Of a stretch of DNA of 64,000 nucleotides, positions 7,365 to 16,595 are shown piece after piece. A model generated the notes under the pieces. That model did not search any database, had not been told where the DNA came from, and worked only from the letters and a program-made list of their open reading frames with translations. Position 1 is the first letter of the stretch. Each line of letters starts with the position of its first letter. The stretch comes from Desulfocapsa sp. (GTDB taxonomy: Bacteria > Desulfobacterota > Desulfobulbia > Desulfobulbales > Desulfocapsaceae), in the NCBI GenBank assembly GCA_022712895.1, contig JAFLJS010000005.1, positions 1 to 64,000 of the forward strand, given 5' to 3'. The translations under genes were made by a program, and so were the position numbers.

Positions 7365-8834
7365 CTAGGGAGTGATTATGCTGTAAACCTGATTGCGCCC
7401 CTTTTCCTTTGCTATATACAAAGCATCGTCTGCCGTTTTTATAATTTTTTTGTAAATATTGTCTGTCTGATTGATAGAACTCACTCCTATTGAACAAGTC
7501 ACTTTACCAACAGATTCAAAGAGATGTGTTCCAACTTTTCCACACACATATTCTGCAATGGAAACTGCATTTTCAATGGAACTATTTGAGCAAACAATCA
7601 AAAACTCCTCCCCCCCCCACCGAACAACATGATCCGTTTGCCGAACATTTTCTTTTAAAAGGTTTGAAAATTGAATCAAAACTTCGTCACCGTGTTGATG
7701 GCCAAAAGTATCATTAATTTTTTTAAAATGATCGAGGTCGATCATTAATATGGAAAATTGTGTTTTATAGCGCTCGTAAAGTAACTGTTCTCTTTTTAGA
7801 ATAGCATCTATACAACGTCTATTGAGCAGTCCGGTGAGTGAATCTGTATTTGCGTTTTTTTCGACTATTTTATGAGCCGTAATATCCTCACAAATTAAAG
7901 TAATGCTGTTTTCGTTATCATGGTTCTTTTTACATTTCAACCAGATTTCATTGCCACTGCTATGGATGCATTTTATTTCAAAAGATGAGCGTTCTGCATC
8001 AAGATGTTGTCTCAGCGCTTGCAACTGCTTTTCCTTTACTGCATCAGAAAATAGCGTAGCAAAAGAGTATCCAACAAGTTCCTGTTTTGTGTATCCGATT
8101 CTCGCTGTAACTTCTTTTGTGACAAATTGGATAATGCAGTCACCATCGATTTTAAAGATAATAACATTATCATCAACCAGATTATGGTAGCGTTCGACCT
8201 CAGAAATGATATGGATAATTTTTGTATTAATTCTTTCGAGTAAAATGAAGTATTTTTTCTTCTTAGCGGGAGGCTTATTACGAATTAGCACCATACCTGC
8301 TGACATTTTTTCATGTAATGGATTGAGTATAAAACGATATATTGTATAGGTGATCAGTAAGAAGGATACGATCAGCTCCAGTAAAAAAAGTGTTAGTAGT
8401 TTCACCTTTTCACTTTTAGTTTTCTGGTCATATATTACGGAACTTATTTCAACATACAGGCTACCAATATCCTTTCCATGGGATTGAATAATCTGCTCTC
8501 CAGCAGAAGATCTTCTTCCTGTACTTTTGCTGTCAGTTTGATCATAGATAACAGACTTCATGATGAAGTCTGTCACTACTATTTGTCTGATATGTGGCAT
8601 TTGCAGGTAAGGATCACAGAGAGAGCGGATCTGTTCTTTCTTAAAATTCCACAGGGGAGTTTCAAGGGTGGCACTCAATAGCGCGAGAGTCTCTTCTTTT
8701 TCAGCATTTAAGTACGTTGTGACGTTCGCTTTCTGGTTAATCAGCGTGAAAAACCATACACCGGAAACAGGAATAGCCAATGCAAAAAATATACTGATTA
8801 AAAGGGTTATGGATAAATTTTTCTCAGTCTTCAT
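7365..8834 (-). CDS. membrane PAS-GGDEF diguanylate cyclase
   Basis: A 489-residue inner-membrane enzyme expected to make cyclic di-GMP. Membrane helices lie at about residues 8-30 and 145-167 and bracket a periplasmic sensor of about 110 residues. A PAS domain follows (DGDCIIQFVTKEVTARIGYTKQELVGYSF), then GGDEF with the active-site RWGGEEFLIVCS. RQTD, placed before it as in RxxDxxxRxGGEEF, is the product-inhibition I-site, so the enzyme should be active and feedback-controlled. Its start overlaps the stop of the upstream solute-binding protein gene by 11 bases, implying translational coupling and perhaps that the binding protein presents a ligand to the periplasmic domain. Confidence 0.92.
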   Translation of the reverse strand: MKTEKNLSITLLISIFFALAIPVSGVWFFTLINQKANVTTYLNAEKEETLALLSATLETPLWNFKKEQIRSLCDPYLQMPHIRQIVVTDFIMKSVIYDQTDSKSTGRRSSAGEQIIQSHGKDIGSLYVEISSVIYDQKTKSEKVKLLTLFLLELIVSFLLITYTIYRFILNPLHEKMSAGMVLIRNKPPAKKKKYFILLERINTKIIHIISEVERYHNLVDDNVIIFKIDGDCIIQFVTKEVTARIGYTKQELVGYSFATLFSDAVKEKQLQALRQHLDAERSSFEIKCIHSSGNEIWLKCKKNHDNENSITLICEDITAHKIVEKNANTDSLTGLLNRRCIDAILKREQLLYERYKTQFSILMIDLDHFKKINDTFGHQHGDEVLIQFSNLLKENVRQTDHVVRWGGEEFLIVCSNSSIENAVSIAEYVCGKVGTHLFESVGKVTCSIGVSSINQTDNIYKKIIKTADDALYIAKEKGRNQVYSIITP

Positions 8835-9597
8835 CTAAATTAAACGTAATGTTAAAATCCTTCTCAGTATTTGCCATCCCTTCCTGAATAAGACTTTTTA
8901 ATAATCCCTCATCCTTCATCTTATCCAGAACCTTTTGCCACAGTTGAATAACACTTTCAGGAGTATCCTTTGAGAAGGCAATATAGAGTTTACCGGTTTT
9001 TGTCGGAACCATCGCTTTTTTAAAAATCGTGGCGTCTAGGTCGTACCTCTTTGCCCTGACAGGTATGTTATAAGGTGAGGAAACGATCAGATCTACACGT
9101 TTGTAATATAACCCCCTATAATATGCCTCGGTATTTTCAAGCGGTATAATGTGTTTGAATCCTTCCTTGATAAAATTTGAATGAATATTTGAATTTTCTC
9201 GAACACCGACAATAAAATTATTTTTGATATCATCAATACTTACCGGGGATCGTTTTGCATCTTTATGTTGATAAAAGAATCCCTCAATCAACAAAACCGG
9301 TCCAACCCATTTAAAAGAAGGCGTTCGGATAGCAGTTTTTGCCATACTGAACAGTATTTTGTTTGGTTTTGTTTTGATAAGTTCATACGCTGTATTCCAG
9401 GAATAGAGCTGGATTGGCGTTTGATCCCCGATCCGTTTTTGAATTTCCTGCACAACATTAGTGATTGCACCACCCACTTTTCCATCATGGACATAGTTAA
9501 ATGGAGGGTAGTTTTCAGTCATTATTTCTAATTCATCAGATGCCATTGAAGCCGAACAGATCACTAAGGTTGAAAGAAGTATAAAAAGGGACCGCAT
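8824..9597 (-). CDS. orphan periplasmic amino-acid-type solute-binding protein
   Basis: A 257-residue family-3 solute-binding protein. I chose ATG at 9597 because GGAG lies six bases upstream and the protein then begins with a clean signal peptide (MRSLFILLSTLVICSASMA). The mature part opens with LEIMTENYPPFNYVHDGKVGG, the usual ligand-lobe signature, with VGVRENSNIHSNFIKEGF marking the second lobe. An upstream in-frame start (9666) would bury the signal peptide. No ABC permease or ATPase is nearby; the gene overlaps the diguanylate cyclase gene instead. This points to a sensory rather than transport role. Confidence 0.85.
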   Translation of the reverse strand: MRSLFILLSTLVICSASMASDELEIMTENYPPFNYVHDGKVGGAITNVVQEIQKRIGDQTPIQLYSWNTAYELIKTKPNKILFSMAKTAIRTPSFKWVGPVLLIEGFFYQHKDAKRSPVSIDDIKNNFIVGVRENSNIHSNFIKEGFKHIIPLENTEAYYRGLYYKRVDLIVSSPYNIPVRAKRYDLDATIFKKAMVPTKTGKLYIAFSKDTPESVIQLWQKVLDKMKDEGLLKSLIQEGMANTEKDFNITFNLDED

Positions 9598-9834
9598 CGG
9601 TTTCTCCGTGATAATAAAATAAGTGCTCTTCAGCTCGCATTGCTTTAGTTGAGCATAGCAGTTCATCCGGGAAAAATAAATCCCATTTTTCTATGTCAGA
9701 GTATGGTTAGCCTGACCCGAATGAGCTGAAATTTTGGCCCCTTTTGTGCCAGATAGTTAGTAAGTCGGTACCTGTTAGAACACACTACAAAAGAAGCTGT
9801 TGCATAAAATCCTCACCTCAGAGATTGTTCACAA

Positions 9835-10341
9835 TCATTTTCTTTTCCGGTAATTGTTCTGCCGTTTCCAAACCCAGGGCGCTATGGGGTCAGCTTCCTG
9901 CCACAATCCAATTTTTTTTATTCTTGCATCGTTTTCATAATCCTCCCATAATTGACATACAGGTTCTTTGCAATAATAAATATGAACCCATGCATAACCG
10001 TTTTGTATCAATAATTCGTTGACAGATTGACCATTCTCCATTTTTACCACAGCCACCATTCTTCCATAAGAATCCCAATCTTTCACAAGCAGGTCAACAG
10101 TAGCATGTTCCAGAATCTTTCTTGTAAATTTCGTAGCAGCCCTTGAATAGGGCTGCTGGTACTCAGGTGTATCAACTCCCCATAACCTTACTTTGATACG
10201 TCCTTGCCCATTAGCTACCAATATGGTATCGCCATCAATGATTTTTTTTACCTGCACGGAAGTAACAATTTGCGCAGATAACGCGTCAGAAACAAAAACA
10301 ACCATAAATAAAAACAACCATAGTCTTGTGTTTTTCATCAT
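9835..10341 (-). CDS. exported thermonuclease-like (SNase) protein
   Basis: About 168 residues: a signal peptide (WLFLFMVVFVSDALSA) followed by a staphylococcal-nuclease OB-fold. Catalytic-type residues appear in order: KIIDGDTILV (Asp), IKVRLWGVDTPEYQQPYS (Arg and Asp for calcium), and the late SYGRMVAVV (Arg). WVHIYYCKEPVCQLW contributes a cysteine pair. It should cut DNA/RNA outside the cytoplasm, as nutrient scavenging or defence. A TTG 18 bases upstream is in frame, but AAAAGGG before ATG at 10341 favours this start. Monocistronic. Confidence 0.85.
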   Translation of the reverse strand: MMKNTRLWLFLFMVVFVSDALSAQIVTSVQVKKIIDGDTILVANGQGRIKVRLWGVDTPEYQQPYSRAATKFTRKILEHATVDLLVKDWDSYGRMVAVVKMENGQSVNELLIQNGYAWVHIYYCKEPVCQLWEDYENDARIKKIGLWQEADPIAPWVWKRQNNYRKRK

Positions 10342-10602
10342 TTTTTCAACCCTTTTCAACTTTCGTCAATCTGTTTTACTATTCAATAGCAGCGATACGT
10401 CACACCAAGAGTCTACCTTTTATTTCTTTTCATTCGATACCACTTGCCGTAGAATGGCACACTATCCACTTTTCCAGAAATAAAATTATCAAAGCACCTT
10501 GTTATTCATTCAACGCTTATGATAAAGTGGTTATATAAAAGCTATAAGTTAGGTAATCTAACAGCTTTTGCCTTTTTTTCGCACGCACTCCACTGGACAG
10601 AT

Positions 10603-11103
10603 ATGAAGCAAGACAAAGACGCACTTACAGAATCAGAAGAACAGACCAGAGATTTTCTCCTTACCCTGTCTTTATTTGATACCTTTAACGTGGATGAGCT
10701 GAAGCTCCTTGCCAAACATATGAGCTATATTCAACTCCAACGTGGAGAGTTCCTCTTTGTTGAGGGAGACAAAGGTGACTTTATGGGTTTTGTTGTTCAG
10801 GGCGTTCTTGAAATTCTCAAAAAATCTGCCCTTGGCGAAAACATTATCCTTGCAAGACTTACCAAAGGCAGCCTAATTGGTGAAATGGCCCTTATTGACA
10901 AGTCACCCCGCTCCGCCTCTGTTGTTTGTCGGCACCCTACGACCATGCTGACCTTAACCAGCAAAGGCTTTGATCAGCTTACAGAAAGATCACCCTCGAC
11001 TGGAGTTAAATTCATTCAGAAAATTTCAAGATTATTAAGTCTTAATATGCGTCGTACATCCAGTAAACTTGCAGATATGTTACAGAACTACCCTGCGGTA
11101 TAA
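10603..11103 (+). CDS. cyclic-nucleotide-binding domain protein
   Basis: About 166 residues made almost wholly of a cNMP-binding beta-roll: LSLFDTFNVDELKLLAKHM, GEFLFVEGDKGDFMGFVVQG (first glycine turn), and the phosphate-binding cassette GSLIGEMALIDKSPRSASVV. No DNA-binding HTH follows, so it is a ligand sensor without an obvious output domain, probably acting on a partner protein. ATG at 10603 begins the conserved part; a start at 10519 would add a tail that looks non-homologous. The sigma-54 activator starts 47 bases downstream and is the natural partner. Confidence 0.82.
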   Translation: MKQDKDALTESEEQTRDFLLTLSLFDTFNVDELKLLAKHMSYIQLQRGEFLFVEGDKGDFMGFVVQGVLEILKKSALGENIILARLTKGSLIGEMALIDKSPRSASVVCRHPTTMLTLTSKGFDQLTERSPSTGVKFIQKISRLLSLNMRRTSSKLADMLQNYPAV

Positions 11104-11150
11104 TTGCTATGTTTATTCTTTTAAATTTCTTTAATACGCCCAAATAGCTC

Positions 11151-12263
11151 ATGTCAGAATCTTCAAATTCCAAAAATTCTACCCCATCTGCAAAAAGTTT
11201 TTATGGCATCATTGGTGAAACGCCGATAATGCAGAAACTTTTCGAGCTTATCCGCAAAGTCTCCGAAGATGACTTTGCAACCGTACTTGTACGTGGCGAA
11301 TCAGGAACCGGAAAAGAACTTGTTGCCAAAGCTATTCACAACCACTCCAACAGGAAGAATCACAACTTTGTTCCTGTGAATTGTGCCGCCATTCCTGACG
11401 ACCTCCTTGAAAGCGAACTGTTTGGTTATACGAAAGGGGCATTCACAGGAGCCGTCACCAACAAAACCGGTCGCATCCAATACGCGGATGGCGGTACTCT
11501 GTTTCTTGATGAGATAGGTGATATGAAGCCAACGTTGCAGGCTAAACTGCTTCGAGTATTGCAGGAAAAAGAATTTGAACCTTTGGGTGGATTGAAAGCT
11601 ACTTCTGTCGATATCCGTGTGGTTGCTGCTACCCATTGCGACTTAGAACAACTTGTTTCAGAAGGGAATTTTCGAGAAGATCTTTACTACAGACTTTCAG
11701 TAATTCCTTTACAGATTCCGCCCCTTAAGGACAGAAAAGCTGACATTCCTATTTTGCTTGAACGTTTTCTAAATACCCACGCAACGCAAAGAAATCGTGA
11801 AAGATTTACTATTTCCAAAAATGTTTTTGCAGCACTTATATATTACAACTGGAATGGCAATGTTCGGGAGCTTGAAAATCTTGTTCAACAGTTAGCCATT
11901 CTCTGTGGTGGCAAGGAAATCCAGCTTGAAGACCTGCCAGAACGAATCACTGTGGACTTTGCCCCTGAAGATGTCGACCGGCAAGAAATCGATACAATTT
12001 TAGCAGCAAGCAAGAAACCGCTCACAGTCATAAATACGGCAACTACAGAACAGAGCAGTGGGCCCCAACCTATTGAGCACAACTGGAAGGATGGCCAGAT
12101 CGATTTTAAAGAGCTTATCAACGACTACGAATCGCAGCTCATTATACAGGCCATGAAAATGAGTAATGGTAATAAAAAAGAGGCGGCAAACTTACTCAAC
12201 CTTAAACGTACGACACTGCTTGAGAAGATTAAGAAGAAAGGCCTTCAGGGGATGTGGGAATAA
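11151..12263 (+). CDS. sigma-54-dependent activator without a receiver domain
   Basis: A 370-residue AAA+ enhancer-binding protein. After about 25 residues comes the ATPase: Walker A GESGTGKE around residues 50-57, the sigma-54 contact loop GAFTGA around 101-106, Walker B GGTLFLDEIGD around 119-129, and the arginine-finger region. The C-terminus carries a Fis-type helix-turn-helix (KKEAANLLNLKRTTLLEKIKK). It lacks the N-terminal regulatory domain of NtrC-type proteins, so activity must be controlled in trans, plausibly by the cyclic-nucleotide-binding protein encoded just upstream. Targets are unknown. Confidence 0.9.
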   Translation: MSESSNSKNSTPSAKSFYGIIGETPIMQKLFELIRKVSEDDFATVLVRGESGTGKELVAKAIHNHSNRKNHNFVPVNCAAIPDDLLESELFGYTKGAFTGAVTNKTGRIQYADGGTLFLDEIGDMKPTLQAKLLRVLQEKEFEPLGGLKATSVDIRVVAATHCDLEQLVSEGNFREDLYYRLSVIPLQIPPLKDRKADIPILLERFLNTHATQRNRERFTISKNVFAALIYYNWNGNVRELENLVQQLAILCGGKEIQLEDLPERITVDFAPEDVDRQEIDTILAASKKPLTVINTATTEQSSGPQPIEHNWKDGQIDFKELINDYESQLIIQAMKMSNGNKKEAANLLNLKRTTLLEKIKKKGLQGMWE

Positions 12264-12390
12264 AGAAGAAAGAGATACAGGAAAAGAACAGTAATTCGTC
12301 GAACAGGGAATGCCGAATACTGAAGAGAATATAAACTCACTCCAAAATTAGGCATTCACGTTCTTTTTTTTGATACCGACTGTTTACCGC

Positions 12391-12822
12391 CTAGAAAGGC
12401 ACATCATCACCGGTTCCACTATCATTCGTTGAATCCATTGAACTCTCATTTGGAAGTGGCGGTTCACCACTAAAACCACCACCACCACCTTCATTTTCTT
12501 TTGGCGTAAGGTTTTTCAGGACATTCGACACGATCTCAGTGGTATAACGATCATTACCATTCTGATCCTGCCATTTTCTTGTCTGCAAGCGTCCTTCTAC
12601 ATATACTTTATTTCCTTTTGAAAACGAACTACTGCATCTCTCAGCAGCCTGGGCCCAGACAATTACACGATGCCACTCCGTCTCATCCTGCCAGTTATCC
12701 TCTTTATCTCTCCAGGCACGATTTGTGGCAACAGTCAATGTCGCAACAGCTATACCGGATTGGGTATATTTAAGCTCGGGATCCTTTCCAAGATTTCCAA
12801 CTAATATGACTTTATTAATCAT
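12391..12822 (-). CDS. ssb: single-stranded DNA-binding protein
   Basis: A 143-residue OB-fold protein that coats single-stranded DNA in replication and repair. The family start MINKVILVGNLGKDPELKYT, the central WHRVIVWAQAAERC and the fold's YVEGRLQTRKWQDQNG are all present. A glycine-rich linker (EGGGGGFSG) leads to the acidic tip GDDVPF, the docking peptide for partner proteins, so the protein is complete. It lies alone between a plus-strand activator and the radical SAM gene. Confidence 0.97.
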   Translation of the reverse strand: MINKVILVGNLGKDPELKYTQSGIAVATLTVATNRAWRDKEDNWQDETEWHRVIVWAQAAERCSSSFSKGNKVYVEGRLQTRKWQDQNGNDRYTTEIVSNVLKNLTPKENEGGGGGFSGEPPLPNESSMDSTNDSGTGDDVPF

Positions 12823-12927
12823 TTTCTACTCTCCGCCGATAAGGTGAATTTTGCAATTAAAATAGGATACGCCACACCATATACCAAGGACGCCAAGAAG
12901 TAAATTCCGTTTTATTTTCTCTTTGGC

Positions 12928-14046
12928 TCATGCGACACTATTATCAAGCATATGTGGAATTCCGCCCTTTTCTTCAGGGACATAGCCCATCACCTCCTGC
13001 CAGATCTCATCACTTTCCATACAGAAATATATGACGGTGGCAGCTGAGGTATAGCGTTTTAACAAGCCATAGATATGTTTGTAAAGAGTGACACGCCTAG
13101 GTCTGAAGTACCGTTTCTTATTGTCCAACCCTTCAATAAATTCCTGATAGAAAATCCTTGATCCTGGAAAACGTTCGGTACCGATGGTTTTTAACGATGG
13201 CAAATACCGAAGTCCACCCATTGAAATCCAGACAATACTTTCTGCTGGAACCATTTGGAATAATTTGCAGATTGTCTCCTCGTATCCTTGCTCCCAGCCA
13301 GGATGGTCAATAATTGGATCAAAATGAAAAGCCAGTTTATAGCCCCAATCGGCACACTGTTTTGCGGCCTGCAAACGTTCCTCCAGCGTGGCAGTGCGAA
13401 TCTCTTCTTTTTTCATGACTGGGGAAGAATTAAGTGACCATGCAAGAACAGTTCGTCCGTTATGTTCAAGCCCTTCAAGGTTCTCAATAACCGCACTTTT
13501 TGTTTTTAACTCAACTACAGCCTGCTTTTTGTCAGCCATAAATTCGACGAGTTTTTTGCTGAGCCCTGTAAAGCGATCCAGTGCCATGGAATCTGTAAAC
13601 TCACCAGTTCCAATTCTAAAAAAACGCTCAGGCTCCGCCTGAAAAGCGATCTCCAACTCAGACAGCAAGGTGTCACTGTTCACAAAAAAAGTTAACCATG
13701 GCTTGTTTAGATAGGCCTGTAATATACAATACACACAATCCATGGGACAATTCATGCCAATATTTAAGACCTGATAGTCACAACATCGGTACTCTTTTGT
13801 TCCAGGACACGGTTTAAAGAAATGCCCCCTGTTTTTACAGAGCAGTAAATGATGTTTGCCTTCATTAAGATTATCAGGATAGATACCATCAATGCCTTGC
13901 GGTTCACTGCGATCTTCAATAACTGTATAGGGAAGGGCGGCACGGGCAAGTATTTCCTGGGTATAAGGAAGGTCAAGACAAGACTCTTCCACATGTATTT
14001 GTTTCACATACCGCGAGGGATCCTTCCAACTTGTTTTACTTTTCAT
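12928..14046 (-). CDS. spore photoproduct lyase-like radical SAM protein
   Basis: About 372 residues. Radical SAM cysteines form C-x3-C-x2-C (CPMDCVYC, residues 100-107), the spacing of SplB-type DNA repair lyases, and the order of later motifs (FFVNSDTLLSELE, AFHFDPIIDHPGWEQGYEE) follows that family. The stretch where SplB has its hydrogen-donating cysteine (B. subtilis Cys141) reads GTGEFTDS with no cysteine. It may therefore not perform the standard thymine-dimer reversal. ATG at 14046 overlaps the glycosyltransferase stop as ATGA with AGGTG upstream, so I prefer it to 14070. Related 'SPL family' proteins occur in bacteria that do not form spores. Confidence 0.8.
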   Translation of the reverse strand: MKSKTSWKDPSRYVKQIHVEESCLDLPYTQEILARAALPYTVIEDRSEPQGIDGIYPDNLNEGKHHLLLCKNRGHFFKPCPGTKEYRCCDYQVLNIGMNCPMDCVYCILQAYLNKPWLTFFVNSDTLLSELEIAFQAEPERFFRIGTGEFTDSMALDRFTGLSKKLVEFMADKKQAVVELKTKSAVIENLEGLEHNGRTVLAWSLNSSPVMKKEEIRTATLEERLQAAKQCADWGYKLAFHFDPIIDHPGWEQGYEETICKLFQMVPAESIVWISMGGLRYLPSLKTIGTERFPGSRIFYQEFIEGLDNKKRYFRPRRVTLYKHIYGLLKRYTSAATVIYFCMESDEIWQEVMGYVPEEKGGIPHMLDNSVA

Positions 14047-14894
14047 TGACGCACCTGCTTTTCTGCCCATTCTGCAATATCAAGATACCTGCTCCCTTCT
14101 TCTGACTTATCATGTTTTAAACAACCTTTCCCGTATACGGAACATTTTCTATACAACTCAAGTAAACTCAGCTCAATCTGTTCAGGTGTTAAGCTTTTCC
14201 CCTGTAAAAGATCCTGAATAGAGGTTATTCGTAGTTTATCCATCCCAACCCGATATTGAAAGGATACCTGATCATCCCTACCACCCTCTTTAATGGTTAG
14301 GGGCTCATCAACCAGAAGAAAAGGATATTTACAACTTGTACGAATCCAGAGATCATAATCTTCACAACATCGATATTTTTCGTTGAAGAGTCCGACTTGA
14401 TCGAATAATTTTTTGCGCAGCATCACAGTGGACATACCAACGGCACAAAGCTGCAAACAGTGCTGAAAGATATCTCCATTTCCCGGTTGATGCTTTTTCT
14501 TTTGATTTAAATGTTTTCCACGTCGTAGCCACTTTTCTCTGGTGTGAGAAATCATAATTTGAGGGTTCTCTTCAAGAGCTGCCAACTGCAGTTTCAGTTT
14601 GTTTTTATGCCAGTGATCGTCTGAATCCAAGAAAGCGATGGTATCATAGCGCGCGACACGAATTCCAGAATTCCTGGCCGCAGCCGGCCCTCTGTTTTCC
14701 TGGTATAAATAGTGCACTTTGACTCCACTACCAGCCACGAATCTGTGAACATATTCTTTCGTAGAATCAGTGGAACCATCATCAACTACAATAATTTCAT
14801 CACAGGCTAAACGTTGGTCAAAAACTGATTGCAATGCCCGCGCAAGAAGTTTTGTTCTATTATAAGTTGGAATAACAACAGATATCCCCTTCAT
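14043..14894 (-). CDS. family 2 glycosyltransferase
   Basis: A 283-residue GT-A enzyme that transfers a sugar from a nucleotide-sugar donor. The N-terminus ISVVIPTYNRTKLLARALQS, the DDGSTDST loop near residue 37, and the metal-binding FLDSDDHW around 90-97 (DxD type) are all intact, with RCCEDYDLWIR around 174-184 supplying the catalytic-base region. No membrane helices, so it is cytosolic or peripheral. Its stop overlaps the start of the radical SAM gene by four bases. The acceptor is unknown; no polysaccharide cluster surrounds it. Confidence 0.9.
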   Translation of the reverse strand: MKGISVVIPTYNRTKLLARALQSVFDQRLACDEIIVVDDGSTDSTKEYVHRFVAGSGVKVHYLYQENRGPAAARNSGIRVARYDTIAFLDSDDHWHKNKLKLQLAALEENPQIMISHTREKWLRRGKHLNQKKKHQPGNGDIFQHCLQLCAVGMSTVMLRKKLFDQVGLFNEKYRCCEDYDLWIRTSCKYPFLLVDEPLTIKEGGRDDQVSFQYRVGMDKLRITSIQDLLQGKSLTPEQIELSLLELYRKCSVYGKGCLKHDKSEEGSRYLDIAEWAEKQVRQ

Positions 14895-15026
14895 TTCGAT
14901 TTCACGCCCTCATTTCTGGAATTAGTGGAAGATTTATAAAGCAAAATACAGTAGTATATATTGTTTAGCAAGTTATCCTAATCGCCTTAATACATACATT
15001 ATTTCTCCACATATAAAAGACATTCT

Positions 15027-16565
15027 ATGAGCAGTGAAATACTTATAAACTCAACTAGCTACGAGATTCGTATAGCTCTTGTCGAAAACAGTCAACTGGC
15101 ACAATTCCATTTGCAACGTCCCACCGAAAAAGGACTTATTGGAAATATTTATCGCGGCCGGGTAGTGAGAGTTCTTCCCGGAATGCAGGCAGCTTTTATT
15201 GATATAGGGCTTGAACGAACCGGCTTTCTCTATGTAGACGATGTCTTTATTCCAAACGCAGAACTGGACGACCGCTTAATGAAGCGTACCAACCCCTGTG
15301 GAAAGTTGGAGTTCACATCATCCTCGCCTGATATCGATATAACCAGAAAACCTGGACGATCCATTGAAGACCTTCTCACCGAAGGACAGGAGATAACAGT
15401 ACAGGTCGGTAAAGATCCCATTGGTACGAAAGGGGCGCGACTCACATGTCACATTACCCTGCCATGCAGGAATCTGGTTTTTATGCCACTCACCGATCAT
15501 ATCGGTATTTCAAGAAAGATTGAAGATGAAGTGGTACGCCAGAATCTAAAAGAACGTATCGAACACTTGCGACCTGCTGGTACGGGATTTATTGTTCGTA
15601 CTGTCGCAGAACATGCGAGTGCAGAAGAGCTAGAAGCTGACATGGAATTTCTGATGCTGCTCTGGGATGAAATTCTTGACATCTCAGGACGCATCACCAC
15701 CACTCCTGCCATGGTCTACGAAGATCTTGACATTACCTTTCGGTCGGTTCGCGATCTGTTTACCGATGAAGTGCGTAGTCTTATTCTTGATGACAAAGAA
15801 ACATACGACAAGCTACTCAGCTTTGTGCAAACCTTCGCACCCAAGCTACAGGATAGGCTGTCTTTTTATCAGGGTGACGCACCACTCTTTGAAGCACACG
15901 GTATTGATATCGAAATTAACAGAGCACTGGAGAAAAAGGTCTGGTTGCGATCTGGTGGTTATATCATAATTGAAACTACAGAAGCGCTTTCTGTTATTGA
16001 TGTCAATACTGGACGTTTTGTTGGTAAAAACGATCTTGAAGAAACCATTTTCAAAACCAACATGGAAGCGGCCAAAGAAATTGCCTATCAACTTCGGCTC
16101 CGCAATATTGGCGGTATTATCATTATCGACTTTATCGACATGGAAGATGAACAACACCGTGAAGAACTCTTCACCTCTTTCAAAGAAGCAGTAAAGAAGG
16201 ACAAGAGCCGCATCAACATCCTCAAGCTTTCAGAATTTGGCCTGGTACAGATGACCAGAAAACGTAACTGTGAAAACCTGAACCAGATGATGTGCGAACC
16301 GTGTCATTATTGTGCGGGTGAAGGTGTTTTAAAATCAAGGCGCACCATCTGTTATGAAATATTCAGAAAAATCGCCAGGCGTGCAAAACGTTATAACGGT
16401 TACAACATTACTGTTACTGTCCACCCACACGTAGCTGATATGCTGCTCAAAGAAGAAGAACAAGTCACCAATGAGCTTGAGCATGATATCGGCAAACGAC
16501 TCTCTATCATCCCAAGCAAAAAACTCCATATTGAGAAATATGAGATCAGCTGGGAAAACCTATAA
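15027..16565 (+). CDS. rng: ribonuclease G (Rne/Rng family)
   Basis: A 512-residue endoribonuclease that trims rRNA and degrades mRNA with preference for 5'-monophosphate ends. An S1 domain with an insertion (GNIYRGRVVRVLPGMQAAFIDIG) occupies the first 130 residues or so. The catalytic domain has SVIDVNTGRFVG around 320 and IIIIDFIDM around 358-366 with the magnesium-binding aspartates. CEPCHYCAGEG near residue 424 is the zinc-link region. Length is RNase G-like; the long RNase E C-terminal scaffold is absent. The next gene starts 30 bases on. Confidence 0.93.
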   Translation: MSSEILINSTSYEIRIALVENSQLAQFHLQRPTEKGLIGNIYRGRVVRVLPGMQAAFIDIGLERTGFLYVDDVFIPNAELDDRLMKRTNPCGKLEFTSSSPDIDITRKPGRSIEDLLTEGQEITVQVGKDPIGTKGARLTCHITLPCRNLVFMPLTDHIGISRKIEDEVVRQNLKERIEHLRPAGTGFIVRTVAEHASAEELEADMEFLMLLWDEILDISGRITTTPAMVYEDLDITFRSVRDLFTDEVRSLILDDKETYDKLLSFVQTFAPKLQDRLSFYQGDAPLFEAHGIDIEINRALEKKVWLRSGGYIIIETTEALSVIDVNTGRFVGKNDLEETIFKTNMEAAKEIAYQLRLRNIGGIIIIDFIDMEDEQHREELFTSFKEAVKKDKSRINILKLSEFGLVQMTRKRNCENLNQMMCEPCHYCAGEGVLKSRRTICYEIFRKIARRAKRYNGYNITVTVHPHVADMLLKEEEQVTNELEHDIGKRLSIIPSKKLHIEKYEISWENL

Positions 16566-16595
16566 AAATAATATTGATAAACTGAGATTTATACT

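Noticed and set aside
12928-14046. Evidence for a spore-forming organism from the photoproduct-lyase-like gene
   Set aside because: No other sporulation gene is in view, the usual hydrogen-donor cysteine seems missing, and Gram-negative envelope genes (lptE, lptF) are present.
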